Part shown: piece by piece, positions 34,490-43,867 of the stretch
Position numbering within the stretch: the first letter of the stretch is position 1
How the letters are laid out: every line of letters starts with the position of its first letter
Assembly (NCBI RefSeq): GCF_900129545.1
Contig: NZ_FQWB01000003.1
Location: 372,001 to 436,000, forward strand
DNA: 64,000 bases
Reading direction: 5' to 3'
Source of the DNA: Flavobacterium fluvii
GTDB lineage: Bacteria; Bacteroidota; Bacteroidia; Flavobacteriales; Flavobacteriaceae
Made by a program: the position numbers and the translations under genes
The notes under the pieces: generated by a model
Databases searched by the model: none
Told to the model about the DNA's origin: nothing
Seen by the model: the letters and a program-made list of their open reading frames with translations, nothing else

Positions 34490-35587
34490 ATGCCTTCAGC
34501 GAATAAGTTTAAAATTTGTATGGTTTCAGATATGCTTGCAACTGGAGGAGCAGAGCGCTGTGCATCTTTATTATCAGTCTTTTTTGATAAAAATAATTGC
34601 CAAGTGCATCATGTTGTTGTTGTTGATAAAGTTGAGTATGAATATGCGGGTGAACTTTTGAATCTTGGTAGGATAAATAACAATTCAAATGGATTTTTCG
34701 ATAGATTGAATCGATTTAGGGTTTTAAGAAATTTTTTTTCTGACAATGAATTTGATTATATATTGGATTTTAGAGTAAAAAATCACCAATGGCAAGAGTT
34801 TTATATTGCTAAGTTTATTTATAAAGCTCCTTTAATTGTCACTATTCATAGTTATATGATCGATTTGTATTTTCCTAAAAACAGATTATTGACTAATTGG
34901 ATTTACTCAAATTGCAATGAAATTATTGCCGTCTCCAACGGAATTAAAAAAAGAATAGATTCAAATACTAATTACTTAAATAGTAAAACTATTTATAATC
35001 CTATTGATATTAACTATATTGAATCTGTTTCCAATGAAACTTTCGATTTTGATTTTAAATATATTCTTGCAGTGGGAAGGATGCATGACAATATTAAACA
35101 ATTTGATAAACTTATTGAGAGTTATGCCAATTCAGAATTACCCCAAAATGATGTCAAATTAATCATTTTAGGCGATGGAATTTTAAAAAGTGAACTTGTT
35201 GGTTTAGTTAAAACCTTTAAATTAGAAGACATGATTCGGTTTGAAGGACAAGTTGGCAATCCATTTAAATATTATAAAAATGCGTTTTTTACGATTCTTT
35301 CCAGTAAAAATGAAGGATTTCCAATGGTTTTGATTGAATCGTTGGCTTGTGGAACACCTGTGGTTTCTTTTGATTGTCTTTCGGGTCCAAACGAAATAAT
35401 CATAAATAATGAAAACGGAATTTTAGTTGAAAATCAAAATTTTGAAAAATTGACTTTATCCATGAATAAGATGATTCAAAACAAAGAATTTTATTTACAT
35501 TGCAAACAAAATGCGAAACCAAGTGTGGAGAGGTTTTCAATTGAAATAATAGGAAAACAATGGCTGGAACTATTTAAAATTAAATAA
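34490..35587 (+). CDS. Glycosyltransferase family 4
   Basis: About 365 residues from ATG 34490; a TTG two codons upstream is less likely. The GT-B fold shows SDMLATGGAERCASLL at the start and the C-terminal donor site SSKNEGFPMVLIESLACGTPVVSFDC with the E-x7-E pattern. It transfers a hexose or amino sugar in repeat-unit assembly. Its stop is immediately followed by the ATG of the ketoisomerase gene, so the two are one unit, which hints that the sugar it transfers may be the 3-amino sugar. That link is an inference. Confidence 0.88.
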   Translation: MPSANKFKICMVSDMLATGGAERCASLLSVFFDKNNCQVHHVVVVDKVEYEYAGELLNLGRINNNSNGFFDRLNRFRVLRNFFSDNEFDYILDFRVKNHQWQEFYIAKFIYKAPLIVTIHSYMIDLYFPKNRLLTNWIYSNCNEIIAVSNGIKKRIDSNTNYLNSKTIYNPIDINYIESVSNETFDFDFKYILAVGRMHDNIKQFDKLIESYANSELPQNDVKLIILGDGILKSELVGLVKTFKLEDMIRFEGQVGNPFKYYKNAFFTILSSKNEGFPMVLIESLACGTPVVSFDCLSGPNEIIINNENGILVENQNFEKLTLSMNKMIQNKEFYLHCKQNAKPSVERFSIEIIGKQWLELFKIK

Positions 35588-35998
35588 ATGGAGATAAAAA
35601 TTATTGATATACCTAAAATTGAAAATCCTGAAGGGAATATTGCTGTAATTGAAAATGACACAATATCTTTTGATATAAAAAGGGTTTATTATTTGTTTGA
35701 TGTTCCAAGTTCTGCTAAAAGAGGTGGTCACGCACATAAAAAATTGAATCAAATTCTAATTGCACTTTCTGGAAGTTTTGACGTTGTTTTGAAAGATGGA
35801 AATTCAACAGAAAAAATAACTTTAAACAAACCCGATAAAGGACTTGTAATTACCAATAATTTATGGCGAGAGTTGGAAAATTTTTCTTCTGGAGCCGTTT
35901 GTTTGGTTTTGGCATCTGAAGTTTTCAATGAAGAAGATTACATTCGCGATTATGACGACTTTGTGTCTTATGTCAATTCTAATAGCTTGTCCATTTAA
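35588..35998 (+). CDS. dTDP-4-oxo-6-deoxyhexose 3,4-ketoisomerase (FdtA/QdtA type)
   Basis: 136 residues, a single cupin. The signature RGGHAHKKLNQILIALSG contains the His pair of the FdtA/QdtA/WxcM active site, and the sequence ends with EDYIRDYDDFVSYV, typical of the family. The enzyme moves the keto group of dTDP-4-oxo-6-deoxyglucose from C4 to C3, making the substrate for the aminotransferase at 28024. Whether the product is the gluco (Qui3N) or galacto (Fuc3N) form cannot be told. It starts the base after the GT4 stop and overlaps the convergent GT2 by 20 bp at its 3' end. Confidence 0.88.
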   Translation: MEIKIIDIPKIENPEGNIAVIENDTISFDIKRVYYLFDVPSSAKRGGHAHKKLNQILIALSGSFDVVLKDGNSTEKITLNKPDKGLVITNNLWRELENFSSGAVCLVLASEVFNEEDYIRDYDDFVSYVNSNSLSI

Positions 35999-36914
35999 AA
36001 CCTTTCCGAATCAAGAAATCTTTGGTTGTCTTGATGCAACGCAACAAAAAAACGGGAGAGTTTAACAAAAATCGTTGCTTGTAGTTTAGATTTTTGAAAT
36101 CAATACCGGCAATTATTTTCTTGTGTTTTGTCTTGTCACCGTCAACTTTTAAATGTTTGGACAAAACATATCTTTCGAAGTCCAAATATTTTTTTAGGTG
36201 AGGAACGGTGGAACAATATTTTTCAAATTGATCATAATCAGGTACTGTTTTACTAAGGATGGAACTTCTGGTGATTTGATTGTCTGTTTCCATAAAATAG
36301 CTCATTTGGGCGCTAGTGCTGTAAGCCAATTTGAACTTTAAGTTGGCTCTTATGTTGAAATCCAAATCTTCTGAAAAAGTGATTTTTTCGTCATAATACC
36401 CAGCCGTTTCAAAAACCGATTTGTGCCAACAAGAGCTGCTTGGAGTGTAGATTCCTTGTTTCAAATTGATTTTGAAAAAATCGATCAACCCGCTAAAACC
36501 GGGAGGCAAGGTTTCGGAACCATTGTGTGGTTTATGGGTTTTTTGGGGATACACTTCATCGAAGTTGGTTGCGAAAATATGTGCTTCCGGGTAAGAAGAA
36601 ATTAGATTTTTAATGGTTTGTAAATAGTTTGAATGCCATAAATCATCAGCATCGAGGAATGTGACATAATTTGATTTTGCGTTTTTTATGCCAGTATTTC
36701 TGGCTGCAGATAACCCTTTGTTTTCGAAATGGTCTATGATTCTAATTTTGTTGGAAACATATTTAGATGCTATTTCTCTGCTTTTGTCTGTCGAACCGTC
36801 GTCGACTATTATGATTTCATAGTCGGTAACCGTTTGTTTTAAAATGCTTTTTAGGGCATTTTCAATATATTTTTCTTTGTTGTAAAGCGGTATAATTATG
36901 GAGAAAAAAGCCAT
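35979..36914 (-). CDS. Glycosyltransferase family 2
   Basis: 311 residues. It begins FFSIIIPLYNKEKYIENALKSI, with IIVDDGSTDKSREIA and the metal site VTFLDADDLWHSNYL. It is the last gene of the minus-strand run ftsE, GT4, GT2, only 3 bp after the GT4 gene. Its last 20 bp overlap the 3' end of the convergent ketoisomerase gene. Substrate unknown. Confidence 0.88.
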   Translation of the reverse strand: MAFFSIIIPLYNKEKYIENALKSILKQTVTDYEIIIVDDGSTDKSREIASKYVSNKIRIIDHFENKGLSAARNTGIKNAKSNYVTFLDADDLWHSNYLQTIKNLISSYPEAHIFATNFDEVYPQKTHKPHNGSETLPPGFSGLIDFFKINLKQGIYTPSSSCWHKSVFETAGYYDEKITFSEDLDFNIRANLKFKLAYSTSAQMSYFMETDNQITRSSILSKTVPDYDQFEKYCSTVPHLKKYLDFERYVLSKHLKVDGDKTKHKKIIAGIDFKNLNYKQRFLLNSPVFLLRCIKTTKDFLIRKGFKWTSY

Positions 36915-36917
36915 TGA

Positions 36918-38018
36918 TTAGTCTTTTAAAATGAAATCAAATAATTCAAACCAGTTGTTCAATTGATTTGATGTTTCAATTTGAGTTTTGTTTCCTTGAT
37001 AAACAATTGTTTTGTTTACAAAATTAGTAATTAATGCAGCTAACTCCCTAGGTTCATCAACATCGAAAAAAGAGACTTTGTCATAGTCTCCAATCGTTTC
37101 TTTGGCATAAGGCAAGTTTGCAGCCAATATCGGCTTGTGAAATGCTTTTGCTTCTGTTAACGGTAAGCCCCAAGTTTCTAATTTGGACGGAAAAATTAAA
37201 CAATTAATGGAATTATAAAGTTTCAATAATTCATCCCTATCGATGTTGCCCCAAAATTTAACTTCTTCTAAACTATTGTATTTGTTGTATAAATGTCTTG
37301 CAAATTTGTTTGGATTATCTTTGATGGTGGTAAAATGGAATTTCACCTTGTCTCTGATAGATTTGTTCAATAATTGTGCGGCATCAAATATTATTTCGAA
37401 GTTTTTAAAAGTTCTCGGAAAACTAGGATATAAAAAATGAATTTTATCTTCTTCTAATTCTGTCTTTTCGTTGGTTGTTTTTTCAACGTATTCTGGTTTG
37501 CTGACAACCAAATTTTTAATATTGAAAAGGGTTTCAAACTCCTTTTTAATCCAATGTTGCTGTACAAAAATGGCATTGTTTTTCTTGATGTTAATTTGGG
37601 AAAGATATTTATACAATACCGAAAACACACCTATTTTATAATCGAATTTCCAATCTTTGAATGTCGCTTTATAAAAAATGGTAGGATGGTGGAAGTATAC
37701 AAATCGCTTTTTTGCAACTACGGTTGGACTGACATCGTGTAGCGAAAACCAAATATCGGGTTTTATTTTTTTTGAAATTTTTTTAAAATAAAAATATTCA
37801 TAATAGAATCGTAAAAGCCAAGATTTTTTGGATCTCGGAAACTCGATGTATTCTATGTTTGGATAATTAAATTTTGATTTATCGTTGACTAATGCAATTA
37901 CTTTTATTTCTTTGTTTTCTGAATAATCCGAGATTTTTTGCAAGCAATTGTCCAAAATGGTAAAAATACCACCCTCGACCATATTAATGCCTGAAATGAC
38001 TATTGTTTTCTGTTTCAA
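36918..38018 (-). CDS. Glycosyltransferase family 4 (GT-B)
   Basis: 366 residues. Donor-site features in the second half are FLYPSFPRTFKNFEIIFDA, KFWGNIDRDELLKLYN and PSKLETWGLPLTEAKAFHKPILAA, with the E-x7-E pattern. The first half has VISGINMVEGGIFTILDN. It is a retaining glycosyltransferase for surface glycan assembly. It starts 15 bp after ftsE and is followed 3 bp later by a GT2, so all three are probably one transcript. Confidence 0.86.
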   Translation of the reverse strand: MKQKTIVISGINMVEGGIFTILDNCLQKISDYSENKEIKVIALVNDKSKFNYPNIEYIEFPRSKKSWLLRFYYEYFYFKKISKKIKPDIWFSLHDVSPTVVAKKRFVYFHHPTIFYKATFKDWKFDYKIGVFSVLYKYLSQINIKKNNAIFVQQHWIKKEFETLFNIKNLVVSKPEYVEKTTNEKTELEEDKIHFLYPSFPRTFKNFEIIFDAAQLLNKSIRDKVKFHFTTIKDNPNKFARHLYNKYNSLEEVKFWGNIDRDELLKLYNSINCLIFPSKLETWGLPLTEAKAFHKPILAANLPYAKETIGDYDKVSFFDVDEPRELAALITNFVNKTIVYQGNKTQIETSNQLNNWFELFDFILKD

Positions 38019-38033
38019 TGAAAAATTATTGAA

Positions 38034-38717
38034 TTACACCGTTTTTTGAACCACCTCAAAAATTTTGGCATCCTCGCATTTCAATGTTTTGGATGGAAAT
38101 TTCATCAACATGGCATAATCGTGGGTAGCCATAATGACTGTTTTTCCAGTTTCATTGATTTTTTTCAAAACATCAAGTACTTCAATGCTGGTTTGGGGAT
38201 CAAGATTTCCGGTTGGTTCGTCTGCCAGGATGAATTCAGGGTCGTTGAGCAAAGCGCGTGCAATGGCAATACGTTGTTGTTCTCCTCCAGAAAGTTGGTG
38301 CGGCATTTGGTCTACATAAGACTTCATTCCAACTTTATCCAAAACTTCGTCTATTTTATGTTGTATTTCCTCCTTTTCCGTCCATCCAGTTGCTTTCAGG
38401 ACAAACAATAAATTGTCTTTTACCGAGCGATCAGGAAGCAATTTTAAATCCTGGAAAACAAAACCTATCTTTCTTCTCAAAAACGGAATATCGTCTTCTT
38501 TTAGGGTTGCCAAATCAAAATCCACAATTTTTCCTTCTCCTTCAGTCAAGGGCAATTCGGCATAAAGTGCCTTCATAAAACTACTTTTTCCAGTTCCCGT
38601 TTTTCCGATGATATATATAAATTCTCCGTGATTTACGTCAAGATTTACATTGGATAATATGACTTTTCCACCTTGAGAAATGGTTACATTTTTTAAAGAT
38701 AATACGGTTTTTGACAT
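38034..38717 (-). CDS. ftsE: FtsE-like ABC transporter ATP-binding protein
   Basis: 227 residues. Walker A is [18 protein letters not shown], the Q-loop is [17 protein letters not shown], the signature is [15 protein letters not shown], and Walker B is [14 protein letters not shown] with the H-loop ATHDY. The length and the [12 protein letters not shown] stretch match FtsE, the ATPase that with FtsX drives periplasmic peptidoglycan hydrolase activation at division. No ftsX is adjacent. The gene leads a minus-strand run with two glycosyltransferases, an unusual setting. Confidence 0.85.
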   Translation of the reverse strand: MSKTVLSLKNVTISQGGKVILSNVNLDVNHGEFIYIIGKTGTGKSSFMKALYAELPLTEGEGKIVDFDLATLKEDDIPFLRRKIGFVFQDLKLLPDRSVKDNLLFVLKATGWTEKEEIQHKIDEVLDKVGMKSYVDQMPHQLSGGEQQRIAIARALLNDPEFILADEPTGNLDPQTSIEVLDVLKKINETGKTVIMATHDYAMLMKFPSKTLKCEDAKIFEVVQKTV

Positions 38718-38882
38718 GATCAGTTTTGTTTTATTTGGTAAATGTAATTATCAATTAGCACACGAGCAAACAAAAAAATATTTTTGTGTAAACTAGGCTT
38801 CATTATTCACGGTTTACTATTTGTTAAAACTTTTGTTCATAATAAAAACCGTTTGTCTTCCGTTATACCCTTTAGAACATGA

Positions 38883-38890
38883 TATATTTG
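38883..38890 (+). promoter_or_regulatory. -7 promoter element TATATTTG of the TPR protein gene
   Basis: Full TAnnTTTG match 21 bp before the ATG at 38912. A TTG at 38853-38855 is 27 bp upstream, slightly beyond the usual range. Confidence 0.5.
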
Positions 38891-38911
38891 AATTATTAAA
38901 TCAAAACCACA

Positions 38912-41900
38912 ATGCGAAAAATTTCTTGGCTTTTCTTTTTGTTTATTTTTATTCAATCCCTGTCCGTTTCAGCCCAAAAATCAGCAATTTACACCCACGA
39001 TTCGAAAGATTTTGACAAAGCACTTTTGTTGTTTAACGACAATCAATATGCTTCGGCACAGCTAATTTTCGAGAAAGTGAAGTCGGCTACAACCAATGAA
39101 GAACTCAAGTCCGACTGCTCTTATTATGTTGCCAATTGTGCCATTCGCACTAATCAGCCCAATGCCGATGTGTTGATGGAGCGATTCGTTGCTGATTATC
39201 CCACGAGCAGAAAACAAAATCAAGCTTATGTTGGAGTGGCACACTATTATTTTGCTCAAGGAAATTATCCGAAAGCCTTGGAATGGTTTGGAAAAGTGGA
39301 CGAGAATAACTTGAGTTCCAATGACCGAGACCAATACAATTTTCAAAAAGGCTACAGTTTTTTTACTGCCAAAAACAAAAAAGAGGCCACGACCTATTTC
39401 AATAAAGTGGTAAATTCTGCCGAGTACGGTTCGCAAGCCAAATATTATTTAGGTTTTATGGCTTATGAAGGCGACGATTACAAACAAGCCAACAAATATT
39501 TTGACGAAGTTTCCGGCGAAGAAAAATACAAGGAAAAATTGTCTTATTATCAGGCAGACATGAATTTTAAACTTGGAAATTTCCAAAAGGCGATTGATTT
39601 GGGAGAAAAAGCAATGGCTAAATCGAATGAAATTGAAAAATCGGAATTGAACAAAATCATTGGCGAAAGCTATTTCAACTTGAAAAAATACGACAAATCC
39701 ATTCCGTATTTGGTGATGTATAAAGGCAAAAAAGGGAAATGGAATAACACCGATTTCTACCAATTGGGATATGCTTATTATATGCAAAAGGATTATGAAA
39801 AAGCCATTTCACAATTCAATAAAATCATTGCGGGCAAAGATTTCGTGGCTCAAAACGCTTATTATCATTTGGGAGAAAGCTATTTGAACTTGGATAAAAA
39901 ACAACAAGCATTGAACGCTTTCAAGAATGCTTCCGAAATGGAATTTGATGCTGCAATTCAAGAAGATGCGAGTTTGAATTATGCTAAACTGAGTTACGAA
40001 ATTGGAAATTCTTATAAGAGTACTCCCGATGTTTTAGCTGCGTTTATAAAAAAATATCCAAATAATGCCAATAAATCGGAGATTGAAAGATTGTTGATTG
40101 ATTCCTATATTTCATCCAAAAACTACAAAGAAGCCTTGATTTTGTTGGAGGGAAATAAATCCCCAGAAAATAAATTGGCGTACCAAAAGGTTACTTTTTA
40201 TAGAGGATTGGAATTATACACTGACTCCAACTATCAGGAAGCAGCAACTATGTTCGAGAAATCGCTGGATGGACAAAAAGACGCGAAATTTGCTGCTCGT
40301 GCCACTTTTTGGAAAGGGGAAACCGAATATGTTTTGGGTGATTTCAAAAATGCCGTGTTGAGTTACAAACAATTTATGGGTTTTGCCCAAGCCGCATCAA
40401 CTCAAGAATATAAAAACTCCAATTATAATTTGGCCTATGCCTATTTCAAGTTGAAGGAGTACGATCAGGCGGGAAATTATTTCCAAAACCAGATTAGCAA
40501 TGCAAAAGACGACAAAGTGCGCTTGCACGATTCTTATTTGCGTTTGGCAGATTGCAGATTTGTGACTTCAAAATATACTTCTGCTTTGGAAGCGTATAAT
40601 AAAGTAATCGAATTGAAAAGCGTTGATGCCGATTATGCTTATTTCCAAAAGGCAATTTGCTACGGATTCATTTCTAAAAACGACAAGAAAATTGGAGAAC
40701 TCAATGCTTTTCTGAAATTATATCCAAAATCGGACTACAGGGATGATGCCTTTTTTGAATTAGGAAATACCTATGTTGCAGAGAATAAACAAGATCTTGC
40801 CATAAAAACGTATGATCGTTTGAATACCGAATTTGTAAAAGGTTCCTACACTTCAAAAGCGATTTTACGTCAGGGATTAGTGTATTATAATGCAGACAAA
40901 GACGAACAAGCCTTGACTAAATTCAAGAAAGTGGCTGCTGATTTTCCTAAAACTCCTGAGGCACTTGAAGCAGTTTCGACAGCACGATTGATATATGTGG
41001 ACAACGGAAAAGTGGATGAATATGCCGCTTGGGTTCGTACTTTGGGCTTTGTGGCCGTTACCGATGCAGAATTGGATAATGATACTTATGAAGCTGCCGA
41101 AAAACAATATTTGCAAAACAACACCAAACAAGCCATTTCGGGATTTAGTGGTTATGTTGCCAAGTTTCCAAACGGAATTCACTCTTTGAAGGCTAATTTT
41201 TATTTGGCTCAATCTTATTTTTCTGATGGACAGGAAACCAAGTCGATTCCAAATTATGAGAATGTTGTTGCAGTACCTCGAAATGAATTTACGGAACAAT
41301 CTTTGGCGAGACTAGCCCAGATTTTCTTGAAAAATGAAGATAAAGTTAAAGCGATTCCAGTATTGTTGCGTTTGGAAAATGAAGCTGATTTTCAGCAGAA
41401 CAAGACTTTTGCACAGTCCAATTTGATGAAATCGTATTATGACAATAAAGATTATTCTAATTCTGTTGTTTATGCCGAAAAGGTTTTGGCAAATCCAAAA
41501 ACAGATGATAATGTAAAAAGCGATGCCCAAATTATCATTGCCCGTGCGGCAATTCAAACGGGAGATGAAGTCAAAGCTCGTTCGGCTTATGCCAAATTAC
41601 AAACCATTGCCAAAGGAGAATTGGCAGCCGAAGCTTTGTATTATGAGGCTTATTTCAAAAACAAAGACGGAAAATTTGAAGCTTCCAATGTAGTAGTTCA
41701 AAAATTGGCCAAAACTTATTCGGGCTATAAATATTTTGGAGCCAAAGGATTAATCCTGATGGCGAAGAATTTTTACGGATTGAAAGACAGTTTTCAAGCG
41801 ACTTATATTTTGGACAGCGTAGTGAAAAACTTCACCGATTTCCCTGATGTTGTTGCAGAAGCCCAAAAAGAATTGGATACCATCAAAAGCGAAGAAGCCA

Positions 41901-41926
41901 AAACAAATTCATCGATAACCAATTAA
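38912..41926 (+). CDS. Large periplasmic tetratricopeptide-repeat protein
   Basis: 1004 residues. It has a signal peptide (MRKISWLFFLFIFIQSLSVSA, cleaved before QKS) followed by TPR-like helical repeats along almost the whole chain. Typical repeats are AYYHLGESYLNLDKKQQALN, DFYQLGYAYYMQKDYEKAIS and DDAFFELGNTYVAENKQDLA. It is expected to be a periplasmic or outer-membrane-attached scaffold. The next gene, 56 bp later on the same strand, encodes a TonB-receptor-like barrel without a plug, and the two probably work together. The partner is unknown. Low-complexity alpha solenoids like this also occur in BamD/CpoB-like proteins, but the length is much greater. Confidence 0.88.
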   Translation: MRKISWLFFLFIFIQSLSVSAQKSAIYTHDSKDFDKALLLFNDNQYASAQLIFEKVKSATTNEELKSDCSYYVANCAIRTNQPNADVLMERFVADYPTSRKQNQAYVGVAHYYFAQGNYPKALEWFGKVDENNLSSNDRDQYNFQKGYSFFTAKNKKEATTYFNKVVNSAEYGSQAKYYLGFMAYEGDDYKQANKYFDEVSGEEKYKEKLSYYQADMNFKLGNFQKAIDLGEKAMAKSNEIEKSELNKIIGESYFNLKKYDKSIPYLVMYKGKKGKWNNTDFYQLGYAYYMQKDYEKAISQFNKIIAGKDFVAQNAYYHLGESYLNLDKKQQALNAFKNASEMEFDAAIQEDASLNYAKLSYEIGNSYKSTPDVLAAFIKKYPNNANKSEIERLLIDSYISSKNYKEALILLEGNKSPENKLAYQKVTFYRGLELYTDSNYQEAATMFEKSLDGQKDAKFAARATFWKGETEYVLGDFKNAVLSYKQFMGFAQAASTQEYKNSNYNLAYAYFKLKEYDQAGNYFQNQISNAKDDKVRLHDSYLRLADCRFVTSKYTSALEAYNKVIELKSVDADYAYFQKAICYGFISKNDKKIGELNAFLKLYPKSDYRDDAFFELGNTYVAENKQDLAIKTYDRLNTEFVKGSYTSKAILRQGLVYYNADKDEQALTKFKKVAADFPKTPEALEAVSTARLIYVDNGKVDEYAAWVRTLGFVAVTDAELDNDTYEAAEKQYLQNNTKQAISGFSGYVAKFPNGIHSLKANFYLAQSYFSDGQETKSIPNYENVVAVPRNEFTEQSLARLAQIFLKNEDKVKAIPVLLRLENEADFQQNKTFAQSNLMKSYYDNKDYSNSVVYAEKVLANPKTDDNVKSDAQIIIARAAIQTGDEVKARSAYAKLQTIAKGELAAEALYYEAYFKNKDGKFEASNVVVQKLAKTYSGYKYFGAKGLILMAKNFYGLKDSFQATYILDSVVKNFTDFPDVVAEAQKELDTIKSEEAKTNSSITN

Positions 41927-41941
41927 ATTAAAACGTTGTCA

Positions 41942-41960
41942 CACTGAGCTTGTCGAAGTG
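41942..41960. repeat. Dispersed REP-like element CACTGAGCTTGTCGAAGTG
   Basis: A 19-bp sequence in the 56-bp gap between the TPR and barrel genes. I recognise this exact sequence as a common dispersed intergenic element in Flavobacterium and other bacteria. It has outer CACT/AGTG and inner CTT/AAG pairing. It is present once in the window. Confidence 0.6.
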
Positions 41961-41982
41961 CTTCACATTAAAATATCAAAAT

Positions 41983-43746
41983 ATGAAAATCAATTTCAAA
42001 TCTATAATAGCTTTTACTTTATTGTTAATTTTTCAATTTTCGTTTGCACAAAAAAAGGATCCCAAAAAAGAGGAGAACATTGGGACAGAAGAGGTAAATG
42101 TGGTAAAACCATACACGCCAACCATTTCTGATGCTTTCAAAGTAAGCGAAACTCCCGCTGTTGAAGACGAAGGAAATACGAAAAAAGAAACTATAAAATA
42201 TAATATTTTTTCCTTTCCGGTAGCTTCTACTTTTACGCCATCCAAAGGGAAAGCTGAAGGTGTCGAAAAAGAAAAACAAGCCAAATTATTTAATAATTAT
42301 GCCACTGTTGGGGGAGGGAATTATGGTGTTTTGAACGCCGAATTATTCGTGATTCAAGATTTGGGTGCCGATGATTATGTGGGCGGAATGTTTCGCCATC
42401 TTTCGTCTCAAGGCGGAATCAAAAGCGTGGAATTGCAAGATTCATTTTATGACACTTCCATCGATTTGACTTATGGTGTTCGTGGAAAAGATTTGTCTTG
42501 GAATTTTGATTTGGGTTACCAAAATCAAATCTATAATTGGTACGGATTACCCACGGATTTTGGAAGCTCATTAACTCCCGTAGATAGGGATGTTTTGGTA
42601 GACGGAATCAATCCTCAACACGCCTACAATAATCTGTATTTGGGAGGCAAGATCGATTTGGGTGAAGGAGCTTTTCAAGAAGCGAACTTAAAATTTAATC
42701 ATTTTTCGGATAATTTGGGTTCGTCTGAAAACAGGTTTTACGTGAAACCTTCTTTGCAATTTGACATCGATAATTTGGCGATAAAAACAAATGTGATAGT
42801 AGATTATTTGGGCGGAAGTTTCGAAAAAGACTATTTGAATACCAGTTCGATAAAATACGGCTTTGCCAATTTTGGAATTGCACCAAGTATTGCAATGCAG
42901 AAAGAAGATTGGACATTTAATCTTGGGGTTGGGATATTCTATAGTTCGGATTTGGAAAAAAACGACAGTAAGTTTTTAATTTATCCACAAATAAATGCTT
43001 CCTATAAAGTGGTGGGTGATTTGATGATTTTCTACGCAGGTGCCGAAGGAAATTTGGAACAAAATACTTATGCAGATTTTGTGGGCCAAAACCCCTATTT
43101 GTCGCCAACATTAAATGTTGCTCCAACGGATAAACAATATGATGTTTTTGCTGGATTGAAAGGGAAATTGACCAACAACATAGGGTATAATATTCGCGGA
43201 TCTTATGTAAACGAAAGAAATAGAGCCTTGTTCAAAAGTAACGACTATACCGAGGATGCAACCAATGAAAACTATGCTTTCGGGAATTCACTTCAAGTGG
43301 TTTATGACGACATGAAAACGGTGAGTTTTTACGGCGAATTAAAAGCGGATCTTTCTGATGAAGTGACTTTTGGCATTGACGGAACTTTCAGCAGTTATAC
43401 CAACGATATCCAAAGTGAAGCCTGGAATTTGCCTTCCATAAAATTAAACGCAAAGGCTGATTTCAATATCACGGAAAAATGGTACGCTGGAGTGAATGTG
43501 TTTTACGTGGGAGAACGAAAAGATCAAAAATTAAACACCAATATTGTGTATGTTACTGCTCCAAGTCCAATTACTTTGGATAGTTATTTTGATTTAAATG
43601 CACACGTTGGATTCAAATACAGTGACCGATTGACTGCTTTTTTGAGGCTCAATAATATTACCAATCAGGCTTATGAAAAATGGCTGAATTACCCAGTTCA
43701 GGGATTTCAGGTGGTTTTGGGAGCAAATTATAAATTTGATTTTTAA
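41983..43746 (+). CDS. TonB-dependent-receptor-like outer-membrane barrel without plug domain
   Basis: 587 residues from ATG 41983, giving signal peptide MKINFKSIIAFTLLLIFQFS before AQKKDP; the frame from 41950 adds residues encoded by the spacer. After a lysine/glutamate-rich stretch (residues 20-100) come many amphipathic strands (DVFAGLKGKLTNNIGYNIRG, SLQVVYDDMKTVSFYGELKA). The chain ends AFLRLNNITNQAYEKWLNYP and finally ANYKFDF, a receptor-type terminal strand ending in Phe. A TonB box and plug are not visible, and the length is below a normal receptor (650 or more). It may be an outer-membrane channel or assembly partner of the TPR protein. Confidence 0.8.
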   Translation: MKINFKSIIAFTLLLIFQFSFAQKKDPKKEENIGTEEVNVVKPYTPTISDAFKVSETPAVEDEGNTKKETIKYNIFSFPVASTFTPSKGKAEGVEKEKQAKLFNNYATVGGGNYGVLNAELFVIQDLGADDYVGGMFRHLSSQGGIKSVELQDSFYDTSIDLTYGVRGKDLSWNFDLGYQNQIYNWYGLPTDFGSSLTPVDRDVLVDGINPQHAYNNLYLGGKIDLGEGAFQEANLKFNHFSDNLGSSENRFYVKPSLQFDIDNLAIKTNVIVDYLGGSFEKDYLNTSSIKYGFANFGIAPSIAMQKEDWTFNLGVGIFYSSDLEKNDSKFLIYPQINASYKVVGDLMIFYAGAEGNLEQNTYADFVGQNPYLSPTLNVAPTDKQYDVFAGLKGKLTNNIGYNIRGSYVNERNRALFKSNDYTEDATNENYAFGNSLQVVYDDMKTVSFYGELKADLSDEVTFGIDGTFSSYTNDIQSEAWNLPSIKLNAKADFNITEKWYAGVNVFYVGERKDQKLNTNIVYVTAPSPITLDSYFDLNAHVGFKYSDRLTAFLRLNNITNQAYEKWLNYPVQGFQVVLGANYKFDF

Positions 43747-43763
43747 TTTAAGACACAAGGTTT

Positions 43764-43863
43764 TTTGCCGCAAAGCCGCAAAGCCGCAAAGTTTTTTTGT
43801 TCTTTTGTGATTTAAACAAATGTTAATTTCTTTTTCTTCGTGACTTAGCGCCTTTGTGGCAAA
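43764..43863. repeat. Imperfect palindrome of GCCGCAAA tandem units
   Basis: The left arm 43764-43791 contains three direct copies of the 8-bp unit GCCGCAAA. The right arm 43836-43863 is its reverse complement at 22 of 28 positions. The spacer is 44 bp. It lies between the barrel gene and the Gre-like gene, and the right arm ends 5 bp before the ATG at 43868. Confidence 0.75.
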
Positions 43864-43867
43864 TTTT

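Noticed and set aside
43764..43791. Three tandem GCCGCAAA units as a possible CRISPR array
   Set aside because: The units are 8 bp and directly adjacent with no spacers, and an inverted copy follows; this is a palindrome, and no cas genes are present.
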